Positions 26,666 to 35,138 of a DNA stretch of 64,000 nt are shown piece by piece. Source of the stretch: Hymenobacter sp. IS2118 (GTDB taxonomy: Bacteria > Bacteroidota > Bacteroidia > Cytophagales > Hymenobacteraceae); contig NZ_JNLX01000191.1 in assembly GCF_000715495.1 (NCBI RefSeq), positions 1 through 64,000 of the forward strand, given 5' to 3'. The position numbers and the translations under genes were made by a program. The notes below the pieces were generated by a model. The model was not told the DNA's origin, did no database searches, and was given only the letters and a program-made list of their open reading frames with translations. Within the stretch, counting starts at the first letter, position 1, and every line of letters starts with the position of its first letter.

Positions 26666-28642
26666 TTAACTTTTCTTATCCAGTACCAATACCACTTTGT
26701 TAAAGTTGGCGGAGGCATTTACAACCGCTCGAAACGCTTCGAAATCGGCTTTCGGCCACCGCACCTGGCGGTAGTTTTCGGACACCGTTACGGTTATGGC
26801 CTGGCCCTCCTGCACGTAGGAGGACTGAAAGTCGAAATCCGGTTGAGTGGCGCTGCCACCAGCTCGCACATCCACGTTGAGGTCTTTGAGGTTGCGCACG
26901 GTGTAGCCCGCCGGCACTTCAAAGCGAATGGTGCGCAGGTAGCGGCGGTTGTTGTCGTTTTCAATATCGAACTGCCTTTCCTCTTTCTGGTAAAGCTCGG
27001 TCTGAGGCCCCAGCAACGTCCCGATTTTGAACAGGTAGCGCGGGCCGGCCTTGTCGAGCAGAGACGCTGACTCCAGCTGGCTTTCGATGATGAACGGTTT
27101 TTCCAGCGGGTTCAATCCCCGTTCGACGTTGCGCACGGCGAGCTTTTGAAAATTGATAGCATCGGCCACCACGGACTTTTGCAGCTCTTGCATGAGTACA
27201 ACGCGCTTGGCTTCCGGAATCAGCGACCAGTAGGGCTGAATCTGCAGGGCGGGGTAGCCGCCCATGGTTTGCCGCAGCTGCAGGGTACTGTTATCCAAAT
27301 CGGGCGAAAAGGTCACCGTCACGTCAATGTCGTGCGGGCTTTGCTCGGCGTTGAGGGCCGGGATTTCCTTCACCTTGCCCACGGCCGATTCCGTAGTGCC
27401 CAGCTTTACACTTTTGATGAAGAGGCCGGGGCTAGCCGTCCACGCGGCGGGCAGCATGCCGTAGCGGCACTCGGGTCGGCCGGGGGCCAGAAACTGCCGC
27501 GTGCCCGGAAAGTACAGGGCAAAATGGTTGAGGTAATTCCAGGTATCGAAGCTGCCGTCGAAGGGTTCCGCCTCGCGGCCGCTCGTCACCACAATCTCGA
27601 AATCAATGCCAAGGGTGTGATAAATAGCCGCCAGCAAGCGCGTAAAGCCTCCTTCGGGCGCATTGTGCGTCGCTACTACCTGCGCGAGCTGCCCGCTGGC
27701 CGCTTCGTCGAGGTTGAAGTTGAGTTTGACATAATTTTCGGCAGCGGCAATGCGCTCGGCCAGCGGGCCAGCCGTGGGAAGCCTGGCGGCGGCCAGCACT
27801 TTGGCCACGGCTTTCACGTCCTCTTTGCTCAGCGCCGTGATGTTGCGGTGCAGGAACACGCTGGCGTCGGCCCAGGTGAACTGGCGGATGCTGCCTTTGT
27901 TGGCCACGTAGGCCAGCTTATACTCGACGCGCATGCGCTGGGCCGCTACGTTGGCAAACGCTTCTTCCCGCAGCGCGGGCACGCTTTTTTGCGCGAGCCG
28001 CAGCACCCGATGGTCGGCTAGCGCGGTGTCCACGGTCACGGCGGGCCCGTTGTACACGCGCGCTTCAAAGGTCAGCGCGCTGGGAGAAATCAACTCAAAA
28101 ATAACGTCGTGAGCAGCCGTTCCACTCTGCAAAATCTCATTGCCAAAATGGTTGAAGGGCCGTTCCCGGGTGTAGTAATATTCGATTTCACTGCCTTTTT
28201 CGACCCCATCCACGGCGAAAACGCGAAAACCCCGGCCGCCTTCCTGGTCCTTCAGCTCCTTCATGTCGGCGGCCTTCACTTCCCGTACCTCGCCCCGCGG
28301 GCTGATGGTTCGGGCCCGCACCGCCACCGGCGCCCCAGACTCCAGCACCGGCACCACAATTTTGTTGTATTGCTCGATGCCGTCCGACGTATTCACCCGC
28401 ACGATGCGGTGCTCGGTGGCAAAAAACCGCATGTCTTTGCTCGCTTTGTCGTAGTAATACTCCAGGCTGGTGAAATCGCGGAGCACGATGGCCGGCAGGG
28501 CGGCTTCCGCCGTCGAAACGGGCAGGCGCTGGGTGCGCTTCTGGTCCCAGTTGTAGGCCGTGTTCACGAGGTCGGGGGGCAGCGTTTGAGCCGGAGCGGC
28601 GGCAGCTATCAGTAGTAGCCCGGCCAGAAAAAGGAGACGCAT
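26666..28642 (-). CDS. DUF3857 / transglutaminase-like exported protein, catalytic Cys missing
   Basis: A 658-residue protein with signal peptide (MRLLFLAGLLLIAAAAPAQ), a DUF3857-type beta domain (YYDKASKDMRFFATEHRIVRVNTSDGIEQYNKI) and a transglutaminase-like middle. Where active members have GDCKD, this one has APEGGFTRLLAAI, so the nucleophilic Cys is gone; WNYLNHFALYFPGTRQFL retains a His/strand equivalent. It is probably a non-catalytic paralogue. ATG at 28642 is the first ATG after a TTG. The catalytic-looking paralogue lies 73 bp upstream on the same strand, so they are likely co-expressed. Confidence 0.8.
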   Translation of the reverse strand: MRLLFLAGLLLIAAAAPAQTLPPDLVNTAYNWDQKRTQRLPVSTAEAALPAIVLRDFTSLEYYYDKASKDMRFFATEHRIVRVNTSDGIEQYNKIVVPVLESGAPVAVRARTISPRGEVREVKAADMKELKDQEGGRGFRVFAVDGVEKGSEIEYYYTRERPFNHFGNEILQSGTAAHDVIFELISPSALTFEARVYNGPAVTVDTALADHRVLRLAQKSVPALREEAFANVAAQRMRVEYKLAYVANKGSIRQFTWADASVFLHRNITALSKEDVKAVAKVLAAARLPTAGPLAERIAAAENYVKLNFNLDEAASGQLAQVVATHNAPEGGFTRLLAAIYHTLGIDFEIVVTSGREAEPFDGSFDTWNYLNHFALYFPGTRQFLAPGRPECRYGMLPAAWTASPGLFIKSVKLGTTESAVGKVKEIPALNAEQSPHDIDVTVTFSPDLDNSTLQLRQTMGGYPALQIQPYWSLIPEAKRVVLMQELQKSVVADAINFQKLAVRNVERGLNPLEKPFIIESQLESASLLDKAGPRYLFKIGTLLGPQTELYQKEERQFDIENDNNRRYLRTIRFEVPAGYTVRNLKDLNVDVRAGGSATQPDFDFQSSYVQEGQAITVTVSENYRQVRWPKADFEAFRAVVNASANFNKVVLVLDKKS

Positions 28643-28715
28643 AAACAATGTATACTATTCGTTTTTAATTGGTAGCGCAGGCCCACTTTGCGGCCCACGA
28701 TGCGCGATGGAGCGG

Positions 28716-30656
28716 CTACGTTCTTTTCTTCTTCAAAATCACCACTTCCCGGTAGGCATTGCCCAGCTTGGCAACCACGGTGTTCCAGCCGCCAAACTGC
28801 TGGGGCTGCAGCAGCAGATAGTTCACGTACACCTCCCGCTGCTGAACAATTCGGTTTCCCTTGCGCTCGTAGCTCATCTTAAAGCCGATTGTCTCGCCCT
28901 GCGCCTGCACGCTGGGCGGCAGGTAGCTCACCTCGTAGCCGTCGGGCACCACCAGCTCGGTGCGGCTGCGGTCGGTGTAGGCAAACTCGTTGTAGCGCGG
29001 CAGCTTGCGGGTGGTTTCATCGATGCGGTCGGTGGCATGGGGGCGCTCCAGGCTGAGGTTGATGTACACTTCATCATCTACCTGCTGCACATAGTCCTGC
29101 AGGCGGTAGTCGTAGCTGATGCTCAGGGGCAGGTCGCGGGCGTCCAGGTTGGCAATGCTGTATTTGTCGACGAAGAACTTGTTGTTGCCGCGCTCCAGCA
29201 GGGCCTTCACGTAGCGGGGCTCGGCGGTATCATTCAATCCATCAAGGCCATAGCTCTGATTGATTTTGGTGTAGCCCGCCATGCTCAGGGTTCCGGTGCC
29301 GCGCAGGCCCGTTCCTTCCAGCGTCAGCACCGATACATCGTCGGTGCCGCTCCGCGCCTTGTCCATCGCCGGAATGTCTACCACGCGGCTGTGGCCGGGG
29401 TCGAGCCCAAGCAAGCCTTCCTTGCCCTGAATCATGGCCGAAGGCATGCCGTAGGGCGTGTGCTTGCTCGTGGCATCCAGGAAAACGTATTTGCCCGGCG
29501 TGGGCTCGTAGGTGGCAATCATGTGGTTGTCGACACCCGGTGTGGCCAGCTCGGCATACTTGTAGGGCAGGTCGCGGGTACCTACCCAGGTCAGGTAAGC
29601 GGTTTTGACCCCGGCCAGCTGCAGCATCTCGTGGGTAAGGTTGGCCATGTCCTTACAGTCGCCGTAGCGCCGGGCGTACACCAGGCCGGCATCGTGCGGA
29701 ATGAAGCCGCGCAGCCCCTGCTCAAAGGCGATGTACTTCACATTGTCCTGCACCCAATAGTAGATGCGGCGCACTTTTTCTTCCTCGCTTTTGGCCCCGG
29801 CCACCAACGAATCGACGCTGAGCTTGAGAGAGGGGCTGGGTTGGCGCTCGATGCGCCGCACGAAATCGGCATACATGGCATAGAGTTCCGGAACGCCGGC
29901 CAGCAATTTGCGCGGCTGCCCGCCCACGGGGGCTTCCTCCACAAAAAACACGATGTGCGGCAGGTAATAGCTCGCCCCTGGCCCCTTTTCTTCGTGGGGT
30001 GGGCTGGGCAGGTTGTCGGCCTTCCAACGGTAGATTACCTGGTTGCCTTTTTCCTCTTTGGTGTAGGCAATGGCGGTGTGTTGCGCATGGAAGGTTTTGT
30101 AGCCGATACGTACGCCCCTGGGCGCCGTGATGGTGAGCTCGGCGTGGTGCACAGGCACGTAAGAACCTACGTAAAAGGGCATCACAAATCGCGCATCTAC
30201 GTGCTTGACCGTGTAGTCCGTAACGGTGCGGACACCCGGCGCAACGGCCGGAAACGAAAACGAGGTGGAACGGGTATCGTCGAAGAAAATGCCCGCTTGC
30301 GTCTGAAAATTATCCCGGAAATTCGTCACCTTCACGGGCCTGAACTTCTCCCCGTTGGGCACGAGGGTGCGGGCCTCCAGTTTTTGCAGGCGGTTGAAGT
30401 GCGAGCTAAACACCTGGTCGTTGGCGTACAGGGCCGACTGCTCCTCCAGGTGCAGCATGTCGGCGTGGTGCCGGGCCAGCACCTGCACCGAGTCGTTTCG
30501 GATTTCTACCGTCAGGTCCTGCCGCAGCTCCAGGTACACCGCCTTTTCGCCGGGGTATTGCTTCTTCATATCCAGCACCAGCTGGCCGGGCGCCTGGCCA
30601 CGGGCCACGAAGGCAGCCGATAGAAATACGGACAGCAATAATATAGATTTACACAT
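28716..30656 (-). CDS. DUF3857 / transglutaminase-like exported protein, catalytic triad present
   Basis: A 646-residue exported protein with signal peptide (LLLSVFLSAAFVARGQA). The N-terminal half is DUF3857-like. The central transglutaminase domain keeps a full triad: Cys in RYGDCKDMANLTHEML, His in VDNHMIATYEP and Asp in YVFLDATSKH. The C-terminal third is strand-rich. Family members are periplasmic or surface proteins of Bacteroidota, presumed to act on proteins or peptides; the substrate is unknown. It is the first of two tandem paralogues on the minus strand, with a repeat-rich intergenic region upstream. Confidence 0.85.
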   Translation of the reverse strand: MCKSILLLSVFLSAAFVARGQAPGQLVLDMKKQYPGEKAVYLELRQDLTVEIRNDSVQVLARHHADMLHLEEQSALYANDQVFSSHFNRLQKLEARTLVPNGEKFRPVKVTNFRDNFQTQAGIFFDDTRSTSFSFPAVAPGVRTVTDYTVKHVDARFVMPFYVGSYVPVHHAELTITAPRGVRIGYKTFHAQHTAIAYTKEEKGNQVIYRWKADNLPSPPHEEKGPGASYYLPHIVFFVEEAPVGGQPRKLLAGVPELYAMYADFVRRIERQPSPSLKLSVDSLVAGAKSEEEKVRRIYYWVQDNVKYIAFEQGLRGFIPHDAGLVYARRYGDCKDMANLTHEMLQLAGVKTAYLTWVGTRDLPYKYAELATPGVDNHMIATYEPTPGKYVFLDATSKHTPYGMPSAMIQGKEGLLGLDPGHSRVVDIPAMDKARSGTDDVSVLTLEGTGLRGTGTLSMAGYTKINQSYGLDGLNDTAEPRYVKALLERGNNKFFVDKYSIANLDARDLPLSISYDYRLQDYVQQVDDEVYINLSLERPHATDRIDETTRKLPRYNEFAYTDRSRTELVVPDGYEVSYLPPSVQAQGETIGFKMSYERKGNRIVQQREVYVNYLLLQPQQFGGWNTVVAKLGNAYREVVILKKKRT

Positions 30657-30745
30657 GCTAAGTGGTGAGATATAAGCTTTTAATTTGATTATAAACTGGT
30701 TGGCAACTATTACTTGAAACGGCTTTCCATGTCAGGTGTTTTCAC

Positions 30746-30778
30746 CGCAGAAGGCGCAGAGGAATTCGCAGAAGGCGC
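30746..30778. repeat. Direct repeat with 21-bp period
   Basis: CGCAGAAGGCGC occurs at 30746-30757 and again at 30767-30778, with GGA/GAA-type sequence following each. It sits beside the long inverted repeat at 30793-30959. Confidence 0.6.
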
Positions 30779-30792
30779 GGAAGAACAGCCTC

Positions 30793-30959
30793 TGCGGCCC
30801 GCGCGTCAACCTCACCCCCTAACCCCCTCTCCAAAAAAGAGGGGGAACTAGTTTTTAGTCATGGTCTTAGTCTCTGAAAAATAGGTTTTTAGAGCTATTA
30901 TTAGTCCCCCCTCTTTTTTGGAGAGGGGGTTAGGGGGTGAGGTTGACGCGCGGGCCGCA
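30793..30959. repeat. 53-bp perfect inverted repeat with 61-bp spacer (MITE/REP-like)
   Basis: Positions 30793-30845 and 30907-30959 are perfect reverse complements. Each arm contains CTCACCCCCTAACCCCCTCT-type sequence and can fold internally (CCCCCTCT with AGAGGGGG), so the element can form a cruciform. The 61-bp spacer is AT-rich and has no coding potential. A 10-bp sequence GAGGAATTCG flanks the whole region at 30759-30768 and 30989-30998. The remaining intergenic sequence 30657-31065 holds no gene that I can support. Confidence 0.85.
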
Positions 30960-31065
30960 TAAAGTGAGTAACTAAGTATGGGGCCGGCGAGGAATTCGAC
31001 AATAACAGACAGATGACTTTCAAGTAGGGCATTGATAGCAAGGCAAAAAGCTAACGGCTTATTAC

Positions 31066-34000
31066 TTACTTCTTATCGTAGACCATCAGATTCCAGTACA
31101 TATCCGTGCGCTCGGGCTTGCCGGCGGCACTGTAGTAGGTGGTTGGCCCGCTGCGTTCGCCGCTGCGGTACGTTTCCTCACGTTCCAGGGTCCCGTCGGG
31201 GCGGTAGTAGCGGCACCGGCCATGCAGCACGCCGTGCAGGTAGTTTTCTTCCTCCATGCGCTTGCCGCCGGGGTAAAAGCTCTCCAGCGGGCCAGTGCGG
31301 AGGCCTTTCAGAAAAGTCGAGCGGCGAAACACCTCGCCCGAGGAATAGTAAAACGTGGCCGTGCCCTTCGTTACATTATGGTCGAAGGTTTCGGCGGCGG
31401 CCGGCTTGCCATTGGCAAAAGTGGTGGCCACGGCCCCCGTCATATTGGGCAGGGGTTGGAAGGGCGCGGCCTCGGCCGGGCCCCGGAAGCTCACCAGCTC
31501 CCCGTGCTCAAACATTTTTTCGACCAGCAATTCGCCTGCCGGATTGTAGCGGCGACTGAGCCCGTGGACGTCACCGCCTTGGTACTGGTACACGCTTTCG
31601 ACCTTGCCGTTGGGGAAGTAGCTGGTCCACTCCCCTTCCTCCTGCCCGTTGCGGTAACGGCCTTTTTTCTGCAGCTGCCCATCGGGGTAGTAGGTAAGCC
31701 ATTCGCCCTGCATCAAGCCATTGCGGTATTCGCCGAACCGTTCGGGCGTATTGTTGGCAAATGTTGCTTTGTAGGCCCCGTGGCGCTGCCCATCCAGCAG
31801 CTTCATGCTCGTTTCCACGCTGCCATTGGGCCGCAGCCAGGTGCCGGTGCCAGAGCTGCTGTAGCAAATCAGGTCGGTGCGGTACAACGGTTTGCCGCTC
31901 GGGTAACGCAGGCTGTACTCCTTGGTTTCGGGCTTGAGGACGATGGCGGCCAGCACCTTGCCCACCGAATCATACGTGGTAATGCGGCGCAGCTTGTCAA
32001 ATTCGTTGAACCGCTCCTGCGTGAGCTTGCCCCCCGGCTCAAAGCTGCGGGCGGGGCCATTTTGCACGCCTTTGAAATACTCGTATTCCTCGCTCACATT
32101 GCCATTGGCGTAGTAATCCTTCCATTGGCCGTGCCGCTGGCCCGCCTGGTAGTAGCCCGTGGTCGCCGGCTGCCCGTCCAGCGTGAATTGCTCATAATAC
32201 CCTTCTTCCTGGCCACCAGCCGCATAGTTCAGGCGGCGCTGCAGCTGCCCGCCGTGGTAGTAGTAAGCCGAGGACCCGAATTTATCTCCCTTGTCGTCGT
32301 AGTGCGTGATTTCGCGCACACTGCCGTCTCGGTAGAACCACTGCCACTCGCCCACCATTTGCCCGTCCAGGTAGGTGCCGGTAGCGCCCTTTTCGCCAGT
32401 GGCACCGGGCAGCTGCACGGCCACCCGCCCCTTTTTCACCGCCTGGTCCAGCGTCGTCTTGCCCGCTTTGTCGAAATAGCGCACGCGCACCGTACGGCCG
32501 TGGGCATATTCGGTGTCGCTGTAGTGGTGGCCGGCTTCGTCGTAGTCGTGGTAGAGGCCGTGGAGCTCGCCGGCTTCGTCGTAGCTTTTTTCCACACTCA
32601 GCTTCCCGGTGGTGAAGTTGGTGCGCCAGGTGCCGATGCGCTTGCCCTGGGCGTAGCGGCCTTCCTCGCTCACCACACCGTTGGGGTGGTACTCCACGTA
32701 GGCGCCCTCGCGTTTGTCTTTGTCGTTGGTGCCCTTGTTCTGAGGCGTTTTATCGGGGTAATACGTCATGAAAGGCCCCTGCTTCACGCCGTTGGCCAGC
32801 ATGGTGGTGTACTCGGGCGTGCCATCCTGGTAGAATCCCTCTTCCAGCCCGTCCACTTTGTCGGCGCGGAGCGTGGCCCGCACCTGCACCTGGCCATTGG
32901 GGTGGTAGCTGGCATAAGGCCCGTCGAGCTCCCCGGCCTTGAAGGTGCGGGCGCCCGTGCGCGCGCCGCACTCGTTGTAAATATTAAGCACGCCTTCTAT
33001 CTTGCCGGCCCGGTACGGGACATCGTAGGCCGGCTGGCCGTTGGCATGAAACTCGTGCGACAGCCCCTCAAGCTCGCCTTTATCGTTGAAGATGTAGGTT
33101 TTGTCCACCGTGCCGTCGGGCCGCAGCTCTTTCCACAGCCCCACGCGCTGGCCAAGCGTATTGTACCGGCCCACGGCGTCAATGGCTCCCTGGGGGGTCA
33201 GGGAAATCCACTCCCCGGTGTGGGTAAACGTCCCGTTCTGGTTGTTGCCCGGCCCCAGGCCGTCGGGGCCGTTGTCGTTGAACCAGGCATCAGTGCGCTG
33301 GCCGGGCGTGCCGCCAACCAGTTGTTGCCGGGCACGCAAATCCACCAGGGGCGGCATCACGGCCTGCAACATCGCATCCACCTTTTTCTGGTTGGATTTC
33401 ACCCATTGGGCCGCTTTCTTGTCTTCGGCCGATTGCAGAATGAGGTAGGTGAAGGCCGTCAGGTTATCGTCTTTGCGCAGTGCCGCCACCATCGGCCCGT
33501 ACGCCCGAATCCAGAAGTCGTCGGCAGGGCCATCCACCGGAAACTTCTCCACCAACAGCTGGGTCTGCTTTACCACGGCTGCCTGAAATTTCACCTTCGA
33601 AGCATAAGCGGCCTGCAACGCCACTTTGCTTTCCAGCAGCTGGTCAAGCTCTTCAAATGCCCCATTGGCCGACACCGGCTTGGCTTTTTCATTGTCCGGC
33701 ACCACCGCCACGCCTTGCGAAAGCCGCTCGGCATCTATCAGCACGTCATTGACAGCCGCACCGTTTCCGGCCAACGCCAGCGCGGCCAGCCAACTCACCA
33801 GGGCGTGGGAAGTATGGCCTTGCTGCGCCGCCAAAAGCCCCAGCAAGCGGTGCGTACCAGCTTTCGTTGGTGCCAGCTCCAGGCTGTGCTGCAGGTTGGT
33901 CAGGGCCTCTGCGGTATGGAGCTGGCGCAAATGCGTCACCCCTTGGTTGTAATACAGGCCCTGGTTGTAAGGGAACAGGCGCAAGGCCTGCTGGTAGGTT

Positions 34001-34377
34001 GCCAAAGCAGCATCTATCTGCTTGAGCTCCTCCTGCGCATCGGCCAGGGTATTATAGGTTTGAGACTCGAAGGGATTGAGTGCCAAAGCCTGGCGCGCGG
34101 CGGCCACTGCAGCTTCTTGCTTTCCAGCAGAGTTTAAGCTCAAAGCAAGTTCGCTCAGGGCCGTGGCATAGGAAGAATCGCCGGGCGTGACGGCGCTGTA
34201 CTTGGCAATGGCACCAGCATAATCCTGCTTGTCGTGCAGAGCTATTCCTTCCGTGATGAGCTGACCCGGCTTGGGCCAGGTTTTGGGAGCAGTACCCGGC
34301 TGGTTTTGCTGGCTCGCGCCCACAAATGGTGCAGCCAGTAGCAGCACTAGCGAAGCCCCCCGTAAAAACATCGGCAT
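31066..34377 (-). CDS. Large exported TPR + MORN (YwqK-like) repeat protein
   Basis: A 1103-residue protein. Signal peptide (LVLLLAAPFVGA), then TPR helices at about 40-200 (HDKQDYAGAIAKYSAV, YNTLADAQEELKQIDAALATYQQAL). From about residue 380 to the end there is an array of MORN_2/YwqK-type repeats with the pattern Y-x-x-N/D-G-x-x-x-x-x-G-x-Y/W, for example YYANGNVSEEYEYFKGVQNG. YwqK-family names often include antitoxin, but this is a large exported repeat protein with no toxin partner visible. The repeats probably form an elongated surface or periplasmic beta-structure. Role unknown. Confidence 0.85.
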   Translation of the reverse strand: MPMFLRGASLVLLLAAPFVGASQQNQPGTAPKTWPKPGQLITEGIALHDKQDYAGAIAKYSAVTPGDSSYATALSELALSLNSAGKQEAAVAAARQALALNPFESQTYNTLADAQEELKQIDAALATYQQALRLFPYNQGLYYNQGVTHLRQLHTAEALTNLQHSLELAPTKAGTHRLLGLLAAQQGHTSHALVSWLAALALAGNGAAVNDVLIDAERLSQGVAVVPDNEKAKPVSANGAFEELDQLLESKVALQAAYASKVKFQAAVVKQTQLLVEKFPVDGPADDFWIRAYGPMVAALRKDDNLTAFTYLILQSAEDKKAAQWVKSNQKKVDAMLQAVMPPLVDLRARQQLVGGTPGQRTDAWFNDNGPDGLGPGNNQNGTFTHTGEWISLTPQGAIDAVGRYNTLGQRVGLWKELRPDGTVDKTYIFNDKGELEGLSHEFHANGQPAYDVPYRAGKIEGVLNIYNECGARTGARTFKAGELDGPYASYHPNGQVQVRATLRADKVDGLEEGFYQDGTPEYTTMLANGVKQGPFMTYYPDKTPQNKGTNDKDKREGAYVEYHPNGVVSEEGRYAQGKRIGTWRTNFTTGKLSVEKSYDEAGELHGLYHDYDEAGHHYSDTEYAHGRTVRVRYFDKAGKTTLDQAVKKGRVAVQLPGATGEKGATGTYLDGQMVGEWQWFYRDGSVREITHYDDKGDKFGSSAYYYHGGQLQRRLNYAAGGQEEGYYEQFTLDGQPATTGYYQAGQRHGQWKDYYANGNVSEEYEYFKGVQNGPARSFEPGGKLTQERFNEFDKLRRITTYDSVGKVLAAIVLKPETKEYSLRYPSGKPLYRTDLICYSSSGTGTWLRPNGSVETSMKLLDGQRHGAYKATFANNTPERFGEYRNGLMQGEWLTYYPDGQLQKKGRYRNGQEEGEWTSYFPNGKVESVYQYQGGDVHGLSRRYNPAGELLVEKMFEHGELVSFRGPAEAAPFQPLPNMTGAVATTFANGKPAAAETFDHNVTKGTATFYYSSGEVFRRSTFLKGLRTGPLESFYPGGKRMEEENYLHGVLHGRCRYYRPDGTLEREETYRSGERSGPTTYYSAAGKPERTDMYWNLMVYDKK

Positions 34378-34490
34378 AACGTATCGAGATGGTAGAAGAG
34401 AAGGTATTATCCAAGTCTCAGACCTGAACTCAGTTACCTACACTACTACAATGATAAGCAATGCCAGCCCATTCTTATCTCAATTTCGTC

Positions 34491-35054
34491 TTATTTTGAT
34501 GACTTTGCCTTGCTTTTTTTCAAGCCCTCCGGCAATTGCCCCGGCAAGCGGCCTGGCGCTTTTTCCACAACCAGCTCCCGGTACCCAAAAGTCGGGTCGG
34601 GCTCGCGCCGAAATTCCAGCGCGGGCAATTCGCCCAGTACGATTTCGGCCGTCGTGTACACTACGCAGCCATCGAGCAAATGCCCACCGATGGTGCGGCC
34701 CGTGCTATCGGCCACGGCCAGGTGCAGGTGCGAGCCGTTGGTGGACAGTGTACCGACCAGCGACACAATCTCAAAGTGGCCCCGGTACACGCTCGGGCCG
34801 TCCTGGTTGGCCAGCCGCAGCGTAGCCACCGTGAGGCTGCCCACGCAGGTGAGCATGGTGCCCGCCACCATCTGGTGTTCCTCCACGAAAGCGGACAGCT
34901 GCTGGCGCAGGTCGTCGCCGGGTTTGAGGCGCAGGGCGTACGTTTTTAGCGGCGATGACGAAGCAACGGGCACGGCGGGCGGGGTTTGGGCCTGCACCGG
35001 GCCAGCGAACAGGCCCAGCAGCGGCAGCAGCAGAAATAGAAGGCGACGAAACAC
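34491..35054 (-). CDS. PPC (DUF296)-domain protein with apparent signal peptide
   Basis: A 187-residue protein when read from the GTG at 35054, which gives a clean signal peptide (FRRLLFLLLPLLGLFAGPVQAQ). An ATG at 35126 would add 24 residues. The mature part is a PPC/DUF296 domain: YALRLKPGDDLRQQLSAFVEEH, GTMLTCVGSLTVATLRLAN, HFEIVSLVGTLS, and SHLHLAVAD...GRTIGGHLLDGC with the three histidines of the metal site. The tail is basic (EGLKKSKAKSSK). PPC proteins are usually cytoplasmic or nuclear and associated with DNA; an export signal here is unexpected. Confidence 0.75.
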   Translation of the reverse strand: MFRRLLFLLLPLLGLFAGPVQAQTPPAVPVASSSPLKTYALRLKPGDDLRQQLSAFVEEHQMVAGTMLTCVGSLTVATLRLANQDGPSVYRGHFEIVSLVGTLSTNGSHLHLAVADSTGRTIGGHLLDGCVVYTTAEIVLGELPALEFRREPDPTFGYRELVVEKAPGRLPGQLPEGLKKSKAKSSK

Positions 35055-35138
35055 GCCGCAAGGTAAGCGGTCTACTGTCGCACGGGACTGGTCAGGTCGA
35101 AACCATCCTAAAAATGCGGCTGCCATTGCCAACAGCTA

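Noticed and set aside
28707..30623. A 638-codon plus-strand open frame opposite the DUF3857/transglutaminase gene
   Set aside because: His/Val/Gly-rich antisense reading without motifs; the minus-strand gene has signal peptide and catalytic triad.
31222..34137. A 971-codon plus-strand open frame opposite the MORN protein
   Set aside because: It mirrors codon bias and repeat periodicity of the minus-strand gene and shows no family pattern; the MORN protein explains the region.
31066..34377. CRISPR-like direct repeats
   Set aside because: The periodicity comes from degenerate MORN codons in a continuous coding frame; no constant repeat/spacer structure.
31066..34377. YwqK antitoxin of a toxin-antitoxin system
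   Set aside because: No toxin partner, an export signal and TPRs; the label comes from the repeat family name only.
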